Source of the DNA: Salinibacterium sp.
Lineage (GTDB): Bacteria; Actinomycetota; Actinomycetes; Actinomycetales; Microbacteriaceae
DNA: 16,185 nt
Direction of reading: 5' to 3'
Assembly (NCBI GenBank): GCA_025352485.1
Contig: JANXTJ010000034.1
Location: 1-16,185, forward strand
Part shown: in pieces, positions 9,149 through 16,185 of the stretch
Layout of the letters: each line of letters opens with the position of its first letter
How positions within the stretch are numbered: the stretch's first letter is position 1
The notes under the pieces: model-generated
What the model was told of the DNA's origin: nothing
Database searches by the model: none
What the model saw: the letters and a program-made list of their open reading frames with translations, nothing else
Program-made: the position numbers and the translations under genes

Positions 9149-10330
9149 CTAGGGGCGGCCCACGTGCAGGATCAGGGCATCGCCCTGGCCGCCGCCGCCG
9201 CACATTGCCGCGACACCGCTGCGTGGCCCGCCCATGCGGCCGAGCTCGAGAGCGAGCGTCAAAATGAGTCGCGCCCCGCTCATGCCGACCGGGTGACCGA
9301 CCGCGATCGCGCCGCCGTTGACGTTGACCTTCGCCGGGTCGATGCCGAGCTCGGTGGATGACGCGAGGGTGACACTCGCGAACGCCTCATTGATCTCGAA
9401 CAGGTCGAAATCCTCGACGGCGATGCTGCCGTCGCGGGCAACCGCATCCCTGATGGCATTGGCGGGTTGGTGCAACAGTGACGTGTCGGGGCCGGCAACG
9501 GTTCCATAGCTGCCGATCTCGGCGATCCAGTTGAGCCCGAGTTCGATGGCGAGCGACTTCGACATCACGATGACGGCGGCCGCGCCATCCGAAAGCTGCG
9601 ACGCCGACCCTGCGGTGATCGTGCCATTCGGGGCGAATGCGGGCTTGAGCTTGGCCAGCAATTCGACGGTAGAGGTGGGGCGGATGCCCTCGTCGGCCGC
9701 GATGACGACGCCCTTTCGCGTGGTCACCGGCACGATCTCGTCGGTGAAGATTCCGGCGGTAGTCGCGGCGTGGGCCCGGCGGTGCGACTCGGCGGCAAAG
9801 GAATCCTGTTGCTCGCGGGTCAGGGCAAACTTGGCCTGATCTTTCTCGGTGGCCGTGCCCATCGTGACGCCCTCGATGGCGCCGACGAGCGCGTCGCGGT
9901 CGAGGGTATCCTCAAACTGACGGCTGCCGTAGCTGATGCCGGAGCGAACGCCGCGCACCAGATGCGGGGCGTTGGTCATCGACTCCATGCCACCGGCAAC
10001 GACGATTTCGTACTGGCCGCAGGCGATTGCCTGGTCGGCGAGCGCGATCGCGGTGAGGCCGGAAAGGCAGAGCTTGTTGATGGTGGTCGCGGGCACGGAA
10101 AGCCCGATTCCGCCGGCGACCGCCGCCTGCCGCGCGGGGCCGGGGCCGACCCCCGCCTGCACCACATTGCCCATGATGACCGCGCCGACTCGATCGGGGG
10201 CGATGCCTGCCTTGGCCAGCGCCGCCGCGATCGCGAAGCCGCCGAGCTCTGGCGCCGTGAATTCCGAGAGGGCACCGAGCAGTTTGCCGATGGGGGTACG
10301 CGCCCCCGCGATGATGACCGATCCTGCCAC
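9149..10330 (-). CDS. Thiolase (acetyl-CoA acetyltransferase / 3-ketoacyl-CoA thiolase)
   Basis: Predicted 393-aa thiolase that joins two acyl-CoAs or cleaves a 3-ketoacyl-CoA. The acyl-accepting Cys88 is in NKLCLSGLTA. GGMESMTNAPHLVRG is at 113-127. The conserved His346 is in NGGAIAVGHPVGMSGARL (338-355), and the second catalytic Cys377 is in AMCGGGGQGDALIL. The length and the short loop suit degradative/biosynthetic acetoacetyl-CoA-type thiolases; chain-length preference cannot be read. The frame is open upstream to 10459, but the GTG at 10330 is preferred because AAGGAG precedes it by 5 bases and the next residues (AGSVIIAGARTPIG) are the normal thiolase start. It is divergent from the MarR-family gene, which may control it. 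It could serve the neighbouring acyl-CoA catabolism. Confidence 0.95.
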   Translation of the reverse strand: MAGSVIIAGARTPIGKLLGALSEFTAPELGGFAIAAALAKAGIAPDRVGAVIMGNVVQAGVGPGPARQAAVAGGIGLSVPATTINKLCLSGLTAIALADQAIACGQYEIVVAGGMESMTNAPHLVRGVRSGISYGSRQFEDTLDRDALVGAIEGVTMGTATEKDQAKFALTREQQDSFAAESHRRAHAATTAGIFTDEIVPVTTRKGVVIAADEGIRPTSTVELLAKLKPAFAPNGTITAGSASQLSDGAAAVIVMSKSLAIELGLNWIAEIGSYGTVAGPDTSLLHQPANAIRDAVARDGSIAVEDFDLFEINEAFASVTLASSTELGIDPAKVNVNGGAIAVGHPVGMSGARLILTLALELGRMGGPRSGVAAMCGGGGQGDALILHVGRP

Positions 10331-10335
10331 GATGA

Positions 10336-10341
10336 CTCCTT
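10336..10341 (-). promoter_or_regulatory. Ribosome-binding site deciding the thiolase start
   Basis: AAGGAG on the minus strand lies 5 bases before the GTG at 10330. It rules out the longer upstream open frame, which has no recognisable thiolase sequence. Confidence 0.8.
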
Positions 10342-10352
10342 GAGCTCTGGGC

Positions 10353-10401
10353 GGTGTTGCATGAGCACGACCTGACCCGGCCGCGGATGCACCGCAACAC
10401 C
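10353..10401. promoter_or_regulatory. Inverted repeat in the thiolase/MarR divergent region, possible operator
   Basis: GGTGTTGC (10353-10360) and GCAACACC (10394-10401) form a perfect 8 bp inverted repeat with 33 bases between. On the minus strand a -10-like TAATCT (10402-10407) directly abuts the right arm, so a bound protein could block the thiolase promoter. The arms are further apart than in most MarR operators, and an 8 bp match could arise by chance in 143 GC-rich bases. Confidence 0.3.
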
Positions 10402-10462
10402 AGATTACGACGGGAGTCGCCACCCTGGCCATGCGCCCGATCCGAGAAGCCGCGCACATGGC

Positions 10463-10466
10463 AGGA
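10463..10466 (+). promoter_or_regulatory. Ribosome-binding site supporting the MarR-gene start
   Basis: AGGA lies 7 bases before the GTG at 10474. It supports that start over the in-frame ATG at 10354, whose first 40 residues do not resemble a MarR protein. Confidence 0.55.
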
Positions 10467-10473
10467 TGGGGGC

Positions 10474-11001
10474 GTGCCGGAGCCGCTCACGACCGATCCC
10501 ATCGCCGAGGCGCGCCGCCAGTGGGAAGAGCACGGTTGGCACGATGCTGCGGGCGGGATGGCGGCCGTCACCGCGATCATGCGAACCCAGCAGATTCTGC
10601 TCTCGCGCATTGAGGGCGTGCTCAAGCACTTCGGGCTGACCTTCGCCCGCTACGAGCTGCTGACCCTGCTGAGCTTCACGCGCAGCGGGGCCTTACCGAT
10701 GGCCAAGGCCAGTGCTCGCCTGCAGGTGCATCCGACGAGTGTCACGAACGCGGTGGATCGGCTAGAGCGCGCCGGGCTCGTTCGCCGGATGGGGCATCCG
10801 ACCGACGGTCGCACCACCCTCGTCGAGATCACGGCAGAGGGCAGGCAAACGGTGCTCTCCGCCACCACCGAACTCAATGCGGCGGTCTTCACCGATCCGG
10901 GCTTCACCCCGAACGAGCTCGACGAGCTCAACACAATGCTCGGCCGCTACCGCAGGGGTGCGGGAGACTTCATCGACCACGAGGCCACACCCGGCGCCTG
11001 A
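10474..11001 (+). CDS. MarR-family transcriptional regulator
   Basis: A 175-aa winged-helix DNA-binding protein, probably a dimeric repressor or regulator of nearby genes that responds to a small ligand such as an acyl- or aryl-CoA. The recognition helix region is HPTSVTNAVDRLERAGLV (86-103), followed by the wing with the family hallmark DGRTTLVEIT (111-120). Flanking helices (about 29-66 and 121-165) would form the dimer interface. The N-terminal extension before residue 29 is slightly longer than in classical MarR. The GTG at 10474 with AGGA upstream is chosen; a longer frame begins at 10354. It is divergent from the thiolase gene and converges with 35 bp on the CoA-transferase end of the catabolic operon, so the thiolase is the most likely target and the operon a possible second one. 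The ligand is unknown. Confidence 0.9.
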   Translation: MPEPLTTDPIAEARRQWEEHGWHDAAGGMAAVTAIMRTQQILLSRIEGVLKHFGLTFARYELLTLLSFTRSGALPMAKASARLQVHPTSVTNAVDRLERAGLVRRMGHPTDGRTTLVEITAEGRQTVLSATTELNAAVFTDPGFTPNELDELNTMLGRYRRGAGDFIDHEATPGA

Positions 11002-11036
11002 GCTGGCGCGTCCTTCGCAACCGGCCCGTGTCGTCG

Positions 11037-12248
11037 TCAGTCTGCCGTCGCGACGATCCCGGCGTCGACGAGGCCGCGCACCTGATCCGCGGTGAGCCCC
11101 AACCCGGCGAGCACAGCCGCGGTGTCTTCGCCGAGAGCTGGCGGCGCCTTTCGGATGACCGGCGCGACGCCATCGAGCGAGATCGGGCCGCGCAGCAGCG
11201 GCAGGTCGCTGCCGTCCTGACGCGTGACGTGTTGCACCATCTGCAGATGTTGCACCTGCGGGTCTTGGAAGACCTGTTCGTAGTTGTAGATCGGACCGGT
11301 GGGGATCCGTGCCTCGCGCAGAGCCTGCACCCAATCGAGGCCGGCGCGGGTAGCCAGCAACGCCTCGAGACGGGCGGCAAGGGCATCCCGATGCTGGGAG
11401 CGCGCCTTGCCGGTGGCATAGTCGGCCTCGTCGGCGAGGGTCGGCTCACCGAGCAGCGCGCAGAGGTCGCGCCAGTGCTTCTCATTGCCGACCGCGATGA
11501 TGATCGGGATGTCGCCGGTCGCAAAGACCCCGTAGGGCGCAAGCACCGGGTGGTTGTTGCCCTGCGGCACAGGCACTTCACCGGTGCTGAGGAATCGCTG
11601 GCCCTGGAACACCGAGATGGCAAGCCCCGCCTCCAACAGCGACGTGGAAACCTCCAGCCCAGCGCCGGTGCGCTCGCGCCCGACGAGGGCCGCGACGATG
11701 CCGAGCGCTGTAAAAATTCCGGCGTATATGTCGATGACCGGGATGCCCACCCGAAACATCGAGTCGGCGTCGAAGCCAGTGACCGACATCAGGCCCGACA
11801 TCCCCTGGGCAACCTGATCGAGGCCCGCGGTCTGGCTGAGCGGACCGGTCGCGCCGAATCCGCTCACCGAGGCGATAACCAGGCCCGGCTTTTCGGCCCG
11901 CAGCCCGGCGGGATCCAGCCCCATTTCGGTCATCACGCCCGGGCGGAAATTCTCGATCACCACGTCGGCGGCGAGCACGAGCGAGCGGATCAGTGCGATG
12001 CCTTCGGCCGAGTAGAAGTCCACCGCGATGGATGATTTGCCGCGGTTGACCGAGTCGAAGTACAGGCTGTGGTCGCCGTCGAAGGGGGGCCAGCCGCGCG
12101 TGCTGTCGCCGCCCTTGATGCTCTCCACCTTGGTCACGGTGGCGCCGAGATCAGCCAAGAGGGCCGTGGCGTAGGGTCCGGCGAGCGCCCTGCTGAGGTC
12201 GAGCACGGTGATGCCATCCAGCGGCCGCGCGCTTTCTGCCCCGCTCAC
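11037..12248 (-). CDS. CaiB/BaiF family III CoA-transferase
   Basis: A 403-aa family III CoA-transferase, which moves CoA from an acyl-CoA donor to a carboxylate acceptor through an aspartyl intermediate. The N-terminus LDGITVLDLSRALAGPYA (10-27) and NFRPGVMTEMGLDP (100-113) are family hallmarks, as is VSGFGATGP (128-136). The probable catalytic Asp is Asp173 in GIPVIDIYAG. Length is normal (about 400). The GTG at 12248 overlaps the aldehyde dehydrogenase stop by 4 bp (GTGA), which suggests translational coupling; the frame stays open further upstream inside that gene but without family sequence. It is the last gene of the minus-strand operon. Substrates cannot be read; methylmalonate, succinate or a carnitine-like acid are all possible. 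Confidence 0.93.
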   Translation of the reverse strand: MSGAESARPLDGITVLDLSRALAGPYATALLADLGATVTKVESIKGGDSTRGWPPFDGDHSLYFDSVNRGKSSIAVDFYSAEGIALIRSLVLAADVVIENFRPGVMTEMGLDPAGLRAEKPGLVIASVSGFGATGPLSQTAGLDQVAQGMSGLMSVTGFDADSMFRVGIPVIDIYAGIFTALGIVAALVGRERTGAGLEVSTSLLEAGLAISVFQGQRFLSTGEVPVPQGNNHPVLAPYGVFATGDIPIIIAVGNEKHWRDLCALLGEPTLADEADYATGKARSQHRDALAARLEALLATRAGLDWVQALREARIPTGPIYNYEQVFQDPQVQHLQMVQHVTRQDGSDLPLLRGPISLDGVAPVIRKAPPALGEDTAAVLAGLGLTADQVRGLVDAGIVATAD

Positions 12249-13753
12249 GCCCTGAGCCGGATGTTGATCTGCTTGGTCTGCGTGAAGCCGGCAAGCATGC
12301 CCTCGAGCGAGACTTCGCGGCCGATGCCGCTCTGCTTGTAGCCACCGTAAGACTGGCCGACGACCTGGCCACCACCCTGATTGACCTGCACCCAACCGGC
12401 TTCGACCCGGTGCGCGGTGTTGATCGCGTCGTCGAGGTTGCGGCTCCACACGAAGGCGGCCAACCCATAGTTGGAGTCGTTCGCCATCCTGACGACATCG
12501 TCGACTTTTTTCCACGGGATGGCGACCAGCACCGGCCCGAAGATCTCCTCACGGGCCAGCCGGAAGTCGTTGCTGGCCCCGGCGAAGATGGTCGGCAGGT
12601 GATAGAAACCCTCGGTGAGCGGACCGTCGGCGGGGGCGCTGCCGCCGAGCGCAACCGACATCTGACCACCGGTGCGCCCCTCCACGAGGTATTCGTCGAT
12701 GGCCGCGTGCTGCTTGGCATTGATGATGGCGCCCATGTCGGTCTCTTCGGCGAGGGGATCGCCGACCTTCAGGGCACCCAGCCGATCGACCAGACGCTCG
12801 ATCACCTCGTCGTAGATGTCTTCGTGCAGAAGCAGCCGGGATCCCGCCGTGCAGCTCTGCCCCTGGCGCGTGAACCGCGAAGAGAAGAGCAGTCCGTCGA
12901 TCAGGTCGTCATCCACCGCGTCTGGGAAAACGATCGAGGGGTTCTTGCCGCCGAGCTCGAGCGACATGTGCGCGAGCCGCTCTCCGGCCTGGTGGGCCAC
13001 CCCGCGGCCCACCTCCGTCGATCCGGTGAATGACACCTTGTCCACGCCGGGATGCTCGGCGAGGGCAGAGCCGATCAGACTGCCGCGCCCGGTGAGCGCG
13101 TTGACCACCCCGGCGGGCAGGTGGCGGTTGCAGACCTCCGCGAGAAGCAGGATCGTCAGGGGGGCGTCATCCGCGGCCTTCATGATGATGGTGTTGCCCG
13201 CGGCGAGCGCTGCGGGCACTTTGAACCCCGCAATCATCAGCGGCGAGTTCCACGGCAGGATGCAGGCCACGACCCCGAGCGGCTCGAGGCGGGTGTACTG
13301 CAACTGGTTGTCGCCGGCGGGCAGCGTGGTGCCCTTAACCTCGCCCGCGATGCCGGCGAAGTAGCGGAACAGCGCCACGAGGGTAGCGACCTCCGGCCGG
13401 GCCTGCGTGCGCAGGGCGTTGCCGGTGTCGAGGGCGGTGAGTCTGGCGAAGTCTTCGCTGCGCGCCTCGATCTCGTCGGCGATCAGGGCAAGGGCTCGGG
13501 AACGTTCGGTGAAGTGCTTTGCCCGCCAAGCCGGAAATGCAGCGGCCGCGGCAGAAACCGCGCGGTTGACGTCGTCGATGCCCGCTGCGGGTACGCGGGT
13601 GATAACCGCGCCGCGGTGCGCGGGGTTGTTGACGTCGCGCCACTGCTGCGTCGACGACGCAACACGCTCACCGCCGATCCACATCAGCTGGTCGGGGCCG
13701 GCCATCGTCGTGCGGGTGTCGATGGCGTCGTTGAGTGGAGCGAGGTCGGTCAC
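12245..13753 (-). CDS. NAD(P)-dependent aldehyde dehydrogenase (hydrolytic type)
   Basis: A 502-aa ALDH-superfamily enzyme oxidising an aldehyde to the free acid. Asn168 is in ILPWNSP (165-171) and FTGSTEVGR is at 242-250. The general-base Glu266 is in SLELGGKNPS, and the catalytic Cys301 is in FTRQGQSCTAGSRLLL. EEIFGPVL is at 402-409 and QSYGGYKQSGIGRE at 467-480. Having both Glu266 and Cys301 fits the hydrolytic class, and it does not look like CoA-acylating methylmalonate-semialdehyde dehydrogenase (MmsA). The GTG at 13753 has AGGA eight bases upstream, formed across the stop of the preceding hydratase gene (10 bp gap). An ATG 16 codons further in is an alternative start. Its place after mmsB suggests methylmalonate semialdehyde as a candidate substrate (inference). 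Confidence 0.94.
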   Translation of the reverse strand: MTDLAPLNDAIDTRTTMAGPDQLMWIGGERVASSTQQWRDVNNPAHRGAVITRVPAAGIDDVNRAVSAAAAAFPAWRAKHFTERSRALALIADEIEARSEDFARLTALDTGNALRTQARPEVATLVALFRYFAGIAGEVKGTTLPAGDNQLQYTRLEPLGVVACILPWNSPLMIAGFKVPAALAAGNTIIMKAADDAPLTILLLAEVCNRHLPAGVVNALTGRGSLIGSALAEHPGVDKVSFTGSTEVGRGVAHQAGERLAHMSLELGGKNPSIVFPDAVDDDLIDGLLFSSRFTRQGQSCTAGSRLLLHEDIYDEVIERLVDRLGALKVGDPLAEETDMGAIINAKQHAAIDEYLVEGRTGGQMSVALGGSAPADGPLTEGFYHLPTIFAGASNDFRLAREEIFGPVLVAIPWKKVDDVVRMANDSNYGLAAFVWSRNLDDAINTAHRVEAGWVQVNQGGGQVVGQSYGGYKQSGIGREVSLEGMLAGFTQTKQINIRLRA

Positions 13754-13761
13754 TGCGGCAT

Positions 13762-13765
13762 TCCT
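13762..13765 (-). promoter_or_regulatory. Ribosome-binding site supporting the aldehyde dehydrogenase start
   Basis: AGGA on the minus strand overlaps the TAG stop of the hydratase gene and lies 8 bases before the GTG at 13753. The arrangement suggests reinitiation by the same ribosomes. Confidence 0.55.
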
Positions 13766-14540
13766 ATCGGTGGGAGAAAACGGGGGCTCGCTTGTCGATA
13801 AAGGCGAGCATTCCCTCTTTTTGATCGTCGGTGGCAAACGTCGAATGAAACACCCGACGTTCAAAGCGGATGCCCCCCTCGAGCAGGGTCTCGTAAGCCG
13901 CGTTGACGGCTTCCTTAGCCAGCATCGCGATCGGCAGGGACATGGATGCGATGCTAGCGGCTGTGGCCAGCGCATCGTCGATCAGGCGGCCGGCCGGCAC
14001 CACACGCGCGACCAGTCCGGCACGCTCGGCCTCATCCGCACCCATGACGCGGCCGGTCAGGATGAGCTCCATCGCCTTCGCTTTGCCGACAGCGCGCGTG
14101 AGCCGCTGCGAGCCGCCCATGCCAGGGATCACGCCGATCGTGATCTCGGGTTGACCGAATTTTGCGGTGTCGGCGGCGATGATGAAGTCACACATCATGG
14201 CCAGTTCGCAGCCACCGCCGAGGGCGTGGCCGGCGACCGCGGCGATCAGCGGGGTGCGCAGGGCGGTCAGGGCATCCCAGCCGGCAAACCAGTCGGCCGC
14301 GTACATGTCCATGTACGACTTGGTTGACATCTCTTTGATGTCGGCGCCGGCGGCAAAGGCGCGCGCAGACCCGGTGATCACGATCGCGCCGATGCCGTCG
14401 TCGGAATCGAGTTCGGTGGCCGCCGCGATGACATCCGCCATCATGGCCGCGTTGATGGCGTTGAGAGCTTCGGGCCGGTTGAGCGTGATGAACCCCACCC
14501 GGCCGCGGCGTTCGAGCAGGATGGTCGCGTATTCGGTCAT
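13764..14540 (-). CDS. Enoyl-CoA hydratase/isomerase (crotonase family)
   Basis: A 258-aa crotonase that should add water to a 2-enoyl-CoA; in this operon methacrylyl-CoA of the valine pathway is the likely substrate. The oxyanion region AGADIKEM (64-71, backbone of Ala66) and HALGGGCELAMMCD (105-118, Gly109) are present. Both catalytic glutamates of true hydratases are there: Glu112 and, 20 residues later, Glu132 in FGQPEITIGVIPGMGG. The C-terminal part ends normally. The ATG at 14540 overlaps the mmsB stop by 4 bp (ATGA), with GAAGG 4 bases upstream. A broad short-chain hydratase or a carnitinyl-CoA-dehydratase-like activity cannot be excluded, given the family III CoA-transferase in the operon. 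Confidence 0.95.
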   Translation of the reverse strand: MTEYATILLERRGRVGFITLNRPEALNAINAAMMADVIAAATELDSDDGIGAIVITGSARAFAAGADIKEMSTKSYMDMYAADWFAGWDALTALRTPLIAAVAGHALGGGCELAMMCDFIIAADTAKFGQPEITIGVIPGMGGSQRLTRAVGKAKAMELILTGRVMGADEAERAGLVARVVPAGRLIDDALATAASIASMSLPIAMLAKEAVNAAYETLLEGGIRFERRVFHSTFATDDQKEGMLAFIDKRAPVFSHR

Positions 14541-15436
14541 GACGCCTTCACCTCAGAGTTCTCGCGGATGGTATTAATAATCGCCGAAAAGTCTTGGCTG
14601 GCCCCACCCTCGTCGGCGAACCTACGGTAGATCGATGCCGCGAGCGTGCCGAGCTCTGCGGCGGCCCCGGTCGCGGCGAGCGCGTTCATCGCCAGTCCGA
14701 GGTCTTTGGCCATCAGAGCGCCGGCGAAGCCGGGCTGGTAATCGCGATTTGCCGGGCTGGACGGTACGGGGCCGGGAACGGGACAGTTCGTCGTGAGTGC
14801 CCAGCACTGGCCGGATGCCGCAGAGGCGACATCAAATAGCGCCTGGTTGGTCAGCCCCAGCTTCTCGCCCAGCACGAAGGCCTCGCTCACGCCGATCATC
14901 GTTATTCCGAGGATCATGTTGTTGCACACCTTGGCCGCCTGCCCCGCGCCAGAGCCACCGCAGTGCACAACCCGGCCGGCCATGACGTCTAAGACCGGTT
15001 GGGCCGCCGCGAAGTCGTCGTCGTCTGCCCCCACCATGAAGGTGAGGGTGCCGGCCTCGGCGCCGCCCACCCCGCCGGAGACGGGGGCGTCGATGCCCCT
15101 ATGGCCGGCCGCGACCACCAGCGCCCTCGCCGCGCGAGCGTCGGCCACGTCGATGGTGGATGAGTCGATGAACAGGGTGTCAGCAGCCGCGGCCGCAATG
15201 AGACCATCGCGGTAGGCGTCGAGCACGTGCGCGCCACTGGGGAGCATGGTGATGACGATAGCGGCACCGGCAACCGCGGCGGCGGCATCCGGGGCCAGCA
15301 CGACGCCGTTCTGCCGGGCCCGCTTGAGCGCGGCCGGCACGACGTCAAAGCCCTGCACGTCGTAGCCGGCTTTCACCAGGTTGGCGGCCATCGGCAGGCC
15401 CATGTTGCCGAGTCCGATGAAGGCGATGCTGGTCAT
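14537..15436 (-). CDS. mmsB: 3-hydroxyisobutyrate dehydrogenase
   Basis: A 299-aa NAD(P)-dependent beta-hydroxyacid dehydrogenase that would oxidise 3-hydroxyisobutyrate to methylmalonate semialdehyde in valine breakdown. The N-terminal Rossmann motif is FIGLGNMGLPMAANL (6-20). The substrate-binding signature is DAPVSGGVGGAEAGTLTFMV (117-135). The catalytic Lys is Lys169 in GQAAKVCNNM. The C-terminal KDLGLAM (244-250) is typical. Length matches the family. The ATG at 15436 is chosen over the longer open frame because the Rossmann strand starts right after it, GGAG lies 6 bases upstream, and it overlaps the previous stop by 4 bp (ATGA). The family also contains tartronate-semialdehyde reductase and glyoxylate reductase; the neighbouring 3-hydroxyisobutyryl-CoA hydrolase makes the valine role much more likely. 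Confidence 0.93.
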   Translation of the reverse strand: MTSIAFIGLGNMGLPMAANLVKAGYDVQGFDVVPAALKRARQNGVVLAPDAAAAVAGAAIVITMLPSGAHVLDAYRDGLIAAAAADTLFIDSSTIDVADARAARALVVAAGHRGIDAPVSGGVGGAEAGTLTFMVGADDDDFAAAQPVLDVMAGRVVHCGGSGAGQAAKVCNNMILGITMIGVSEAFVLGEKLGLTNQALFDVASAASGQCWALTTNCPVPGPVPSSPANRDYQPGFAGALMAKDLGLAMNALAATGAAAELGTLAASIYRRFADEGGASQDFSAIINTIRENSEVKAS

Positions 15437-16185
15437 GCGTTGCTCCGTTCGCGCGGGCCGAGATCGGCAAAGTAGCTCTCGACGGCCGCCCGCGACACGT
15501 CGGCGAGGCGTGCGGGGCGCCATGCCGGGTTTCGATCCTTATCGATCACCTGGGCCCTGATGCCCTCGACCAGATCGGGTGAGTCAAGAAAATGCAGCCC
15601 GAGGCGGTAATCCTGATCGAGTACAGCCTCGAGCGAATCGAGTCGGCTAGCGCGGCGCAGCGCCTCAAGCGTGACGGCAATGCTGGTCGGCGACTTCTGC
15701 AGGATCACGGCCGCCGCGGCACGCGCCTCCTCCACCGGGGACGCCTGCAGGCGCCGCACGATCGCACCAGCATCGTCGCCCGCGTAGGCGGCGTCGATCC
15801 ACTCGCGCTGTGCGGCCAAGGGCGATGCAATCAGCGGCGATGCGGCGGCCGGCACCGCGTGCGCGGCGATCGCGACGGCCGCCGGCATCAACGTCAGGGC
15901 CGTGCCGAGGTCGGCGAGCCGGTCGGCCGGCAGAAAGTGGTCGGCGAAGCCCAGCGCGATCGCGTCGGCGCCGGTCATCGTCTTGCCGGTCAGAGCGAGG
16001 TGGGTGCCCAACTCGCCGGGGGCCCGGGTGAGCAGCCAGGCGCAGCCGACGTCGGGGGTGTAGCCGATCGTGACCTCGGGCATCCCGACTCTGGTGCGTT
16101 CGGTGACCACGCGCACCGAACCGTGGGCGGAGACTCCCACGCCCCCACCAAGCACAACGCCGTCCATGAAGGCGACGTAGGGCTT
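15433..16185 (-). CDS. 3-hydroxyisobutyryl-CoA hydrolase (5' end beyond window)
   Basis: C-terminal 250 residues of a crotonase-fold thioesterase that releases 3-hydroxyisobutyrate from its CoA ester. The frame remains open to the window edge (KPYVAF before MDGVV), so the gene starts to the right of 16185; the ATG at 16167 is internal. The oxyanion segment MDGVVLGGGVGVSAHGS is the hydrolase form. MPEVTIGYTPDVG has the Glu and, eight residues on, the Asp that mark 3-hydroxyisobutyryl-CoA hydrolases rather than hydratases. About 90-100 N-terminal residues are missing compared with the usual 340-360. Its stop overlaps the mmsB start by 4 bp, so the two steps are translationally coupled. Confidence 0.92.
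   Translation of the reverse strand, partial: KPYVAFMDGVVLGGGVGVSAHGSVRVVTERTRVGMPEVTIGYTPDVGCAWLLTRAPGELGTHLALTGKTMTGADAIALGFADHFLPADRLADLGTALTLMPAAVAIAAHAVPAAASPLIASPLAAQREWIDAAYAGDDAGAIVRRLQASPVEEARAAAAVILQKSPTSIAVTLEALRRASRLDSLEAVLDQDYRLGLHFLDSPDLVEGIRAQVIDKDRNPAWRPARLADVSRAAVESYFADLGPRERSNA

Noticed and set aside
10331..10459. An N-terminal extension of the thiolase up to 10459
   Set aside because: AAGGAG just before the GTG at 10330 and the standard thiolase N-terminus fix the start; the extension overlaps the control region.
10994..11009. A 5 bp stem (GCGCC/GGCGC) with a six-base loop over the MarR-gene stop codon, as a terminator
   Set aside because: The stem is short and is followed by GTCCTT, not a T-tract. 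GC-rich DNA makes such stems common.
12410..13801. Long plus-strand open frames opposite the aldehyde dehydrogenase gene
   Set aside because: The minus-strand frame carries the complete aldehyde dehydrogenase motifs. The opposite frames are composition shadows without domain sequence or good starts.
11037..14540. Carnitine-type catabolism (CaiB and CaiD-like genes) as the main role of the operon
   Set aside because: The family III transferase and a hydratase alone are not specific. The coupled 3-hydroxyisobutyryl-CoA hydrolase and mmsB favour a valine-type pathway.
16165..16167. ATG at 16167 as the start of the 3-hydroxyisobutyryl-CoA hydrolase
   Set aside because: The frame continues upstream with KPYVAF, which is conserved family sequence before MDG. 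The gene is cut by the window edge.

Overview
The window looks like ordinary chromosome from a high-GC actinobacterium. Supporting signs are GC-rich third codon positions, frequent GTG starts (five of the twelve genes with a visible start), a full-length Lhr helicase followed directly by a Nei-type glycosylase as in mycobacteria, a type II MenB, and a DUF4916 Nudix-like protein. A Micrococcales/Microbacteriaceae-type organism is my best guess, but no rRNA or marker gene here proves it. I see no tRNA, rRNA, insertion sequence, prophage, CRISPR array, toxin-antitoxin pair or sign of recent transfer. Genes are packed closely: the largest non-coding stretch is the 143 bp divergent region at 10331-10473, so no gap exceeds 300 bases.

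Left part (27-9118): a DEAD-box RNA helicase with a long disordered tail (+) converges on a DUF4916 Nudix-like gene (-). That gene diverges from a plus-strand run of four genes: an alpha/beta-hydrolase of the phospholipase/carboxylesterase family, lhr (1521 aa), nei and menB. The gaps in this run are 42, 2 and 9 bp, so it may be one transcript. lhr and nei form a DNA-repair pair; menB supplies a menaquinone step and has no other men gene nearby.

Middle (9149-11001): a thiolase (-) and a MarR-family regulator (+) are divergently transcribed from a shared 143 bp region that holds an 8 bp inverted repeat. This is the classical layout for a MarR-type local regulator.

Right part (11037-16185, all minus strand): a tightly coupled catabolic operon. 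In transcription order it reads 3-hydroxyisobutyryl-CoA hydrolase (5' end beyond the window), 3-hydroxyisobutyrate dehydrogenase mmsB, enoyl-CoA hydratase, NAD(P)-dependent aldehyde dehydrogenase and family III CoA-transferase. Junctions are 4 bp overlap, 4 bp overlap, 10 bp gap and 4 bp overlap. The first three enzymes match the lower valine pathway (methacrylyl-CoA to 3-hydroxyisobutyryl-CoA to 3-hydroxyisobutyrate to methylmalonate semialdehyde). The last two suggest either an unusual end of that pathway or a second acyl-CoA route sharing the operon.

No clearly undescribed system stands out. The observations most worth checking are the pairing of a hydrolytic-type aldehyde dehydrogenase with a CoA-transferase in a valine-type operon, and a 7-mer (GGCATCC/GGATGCC) that I count 16 times, about one per kb and several times the naive expectation.
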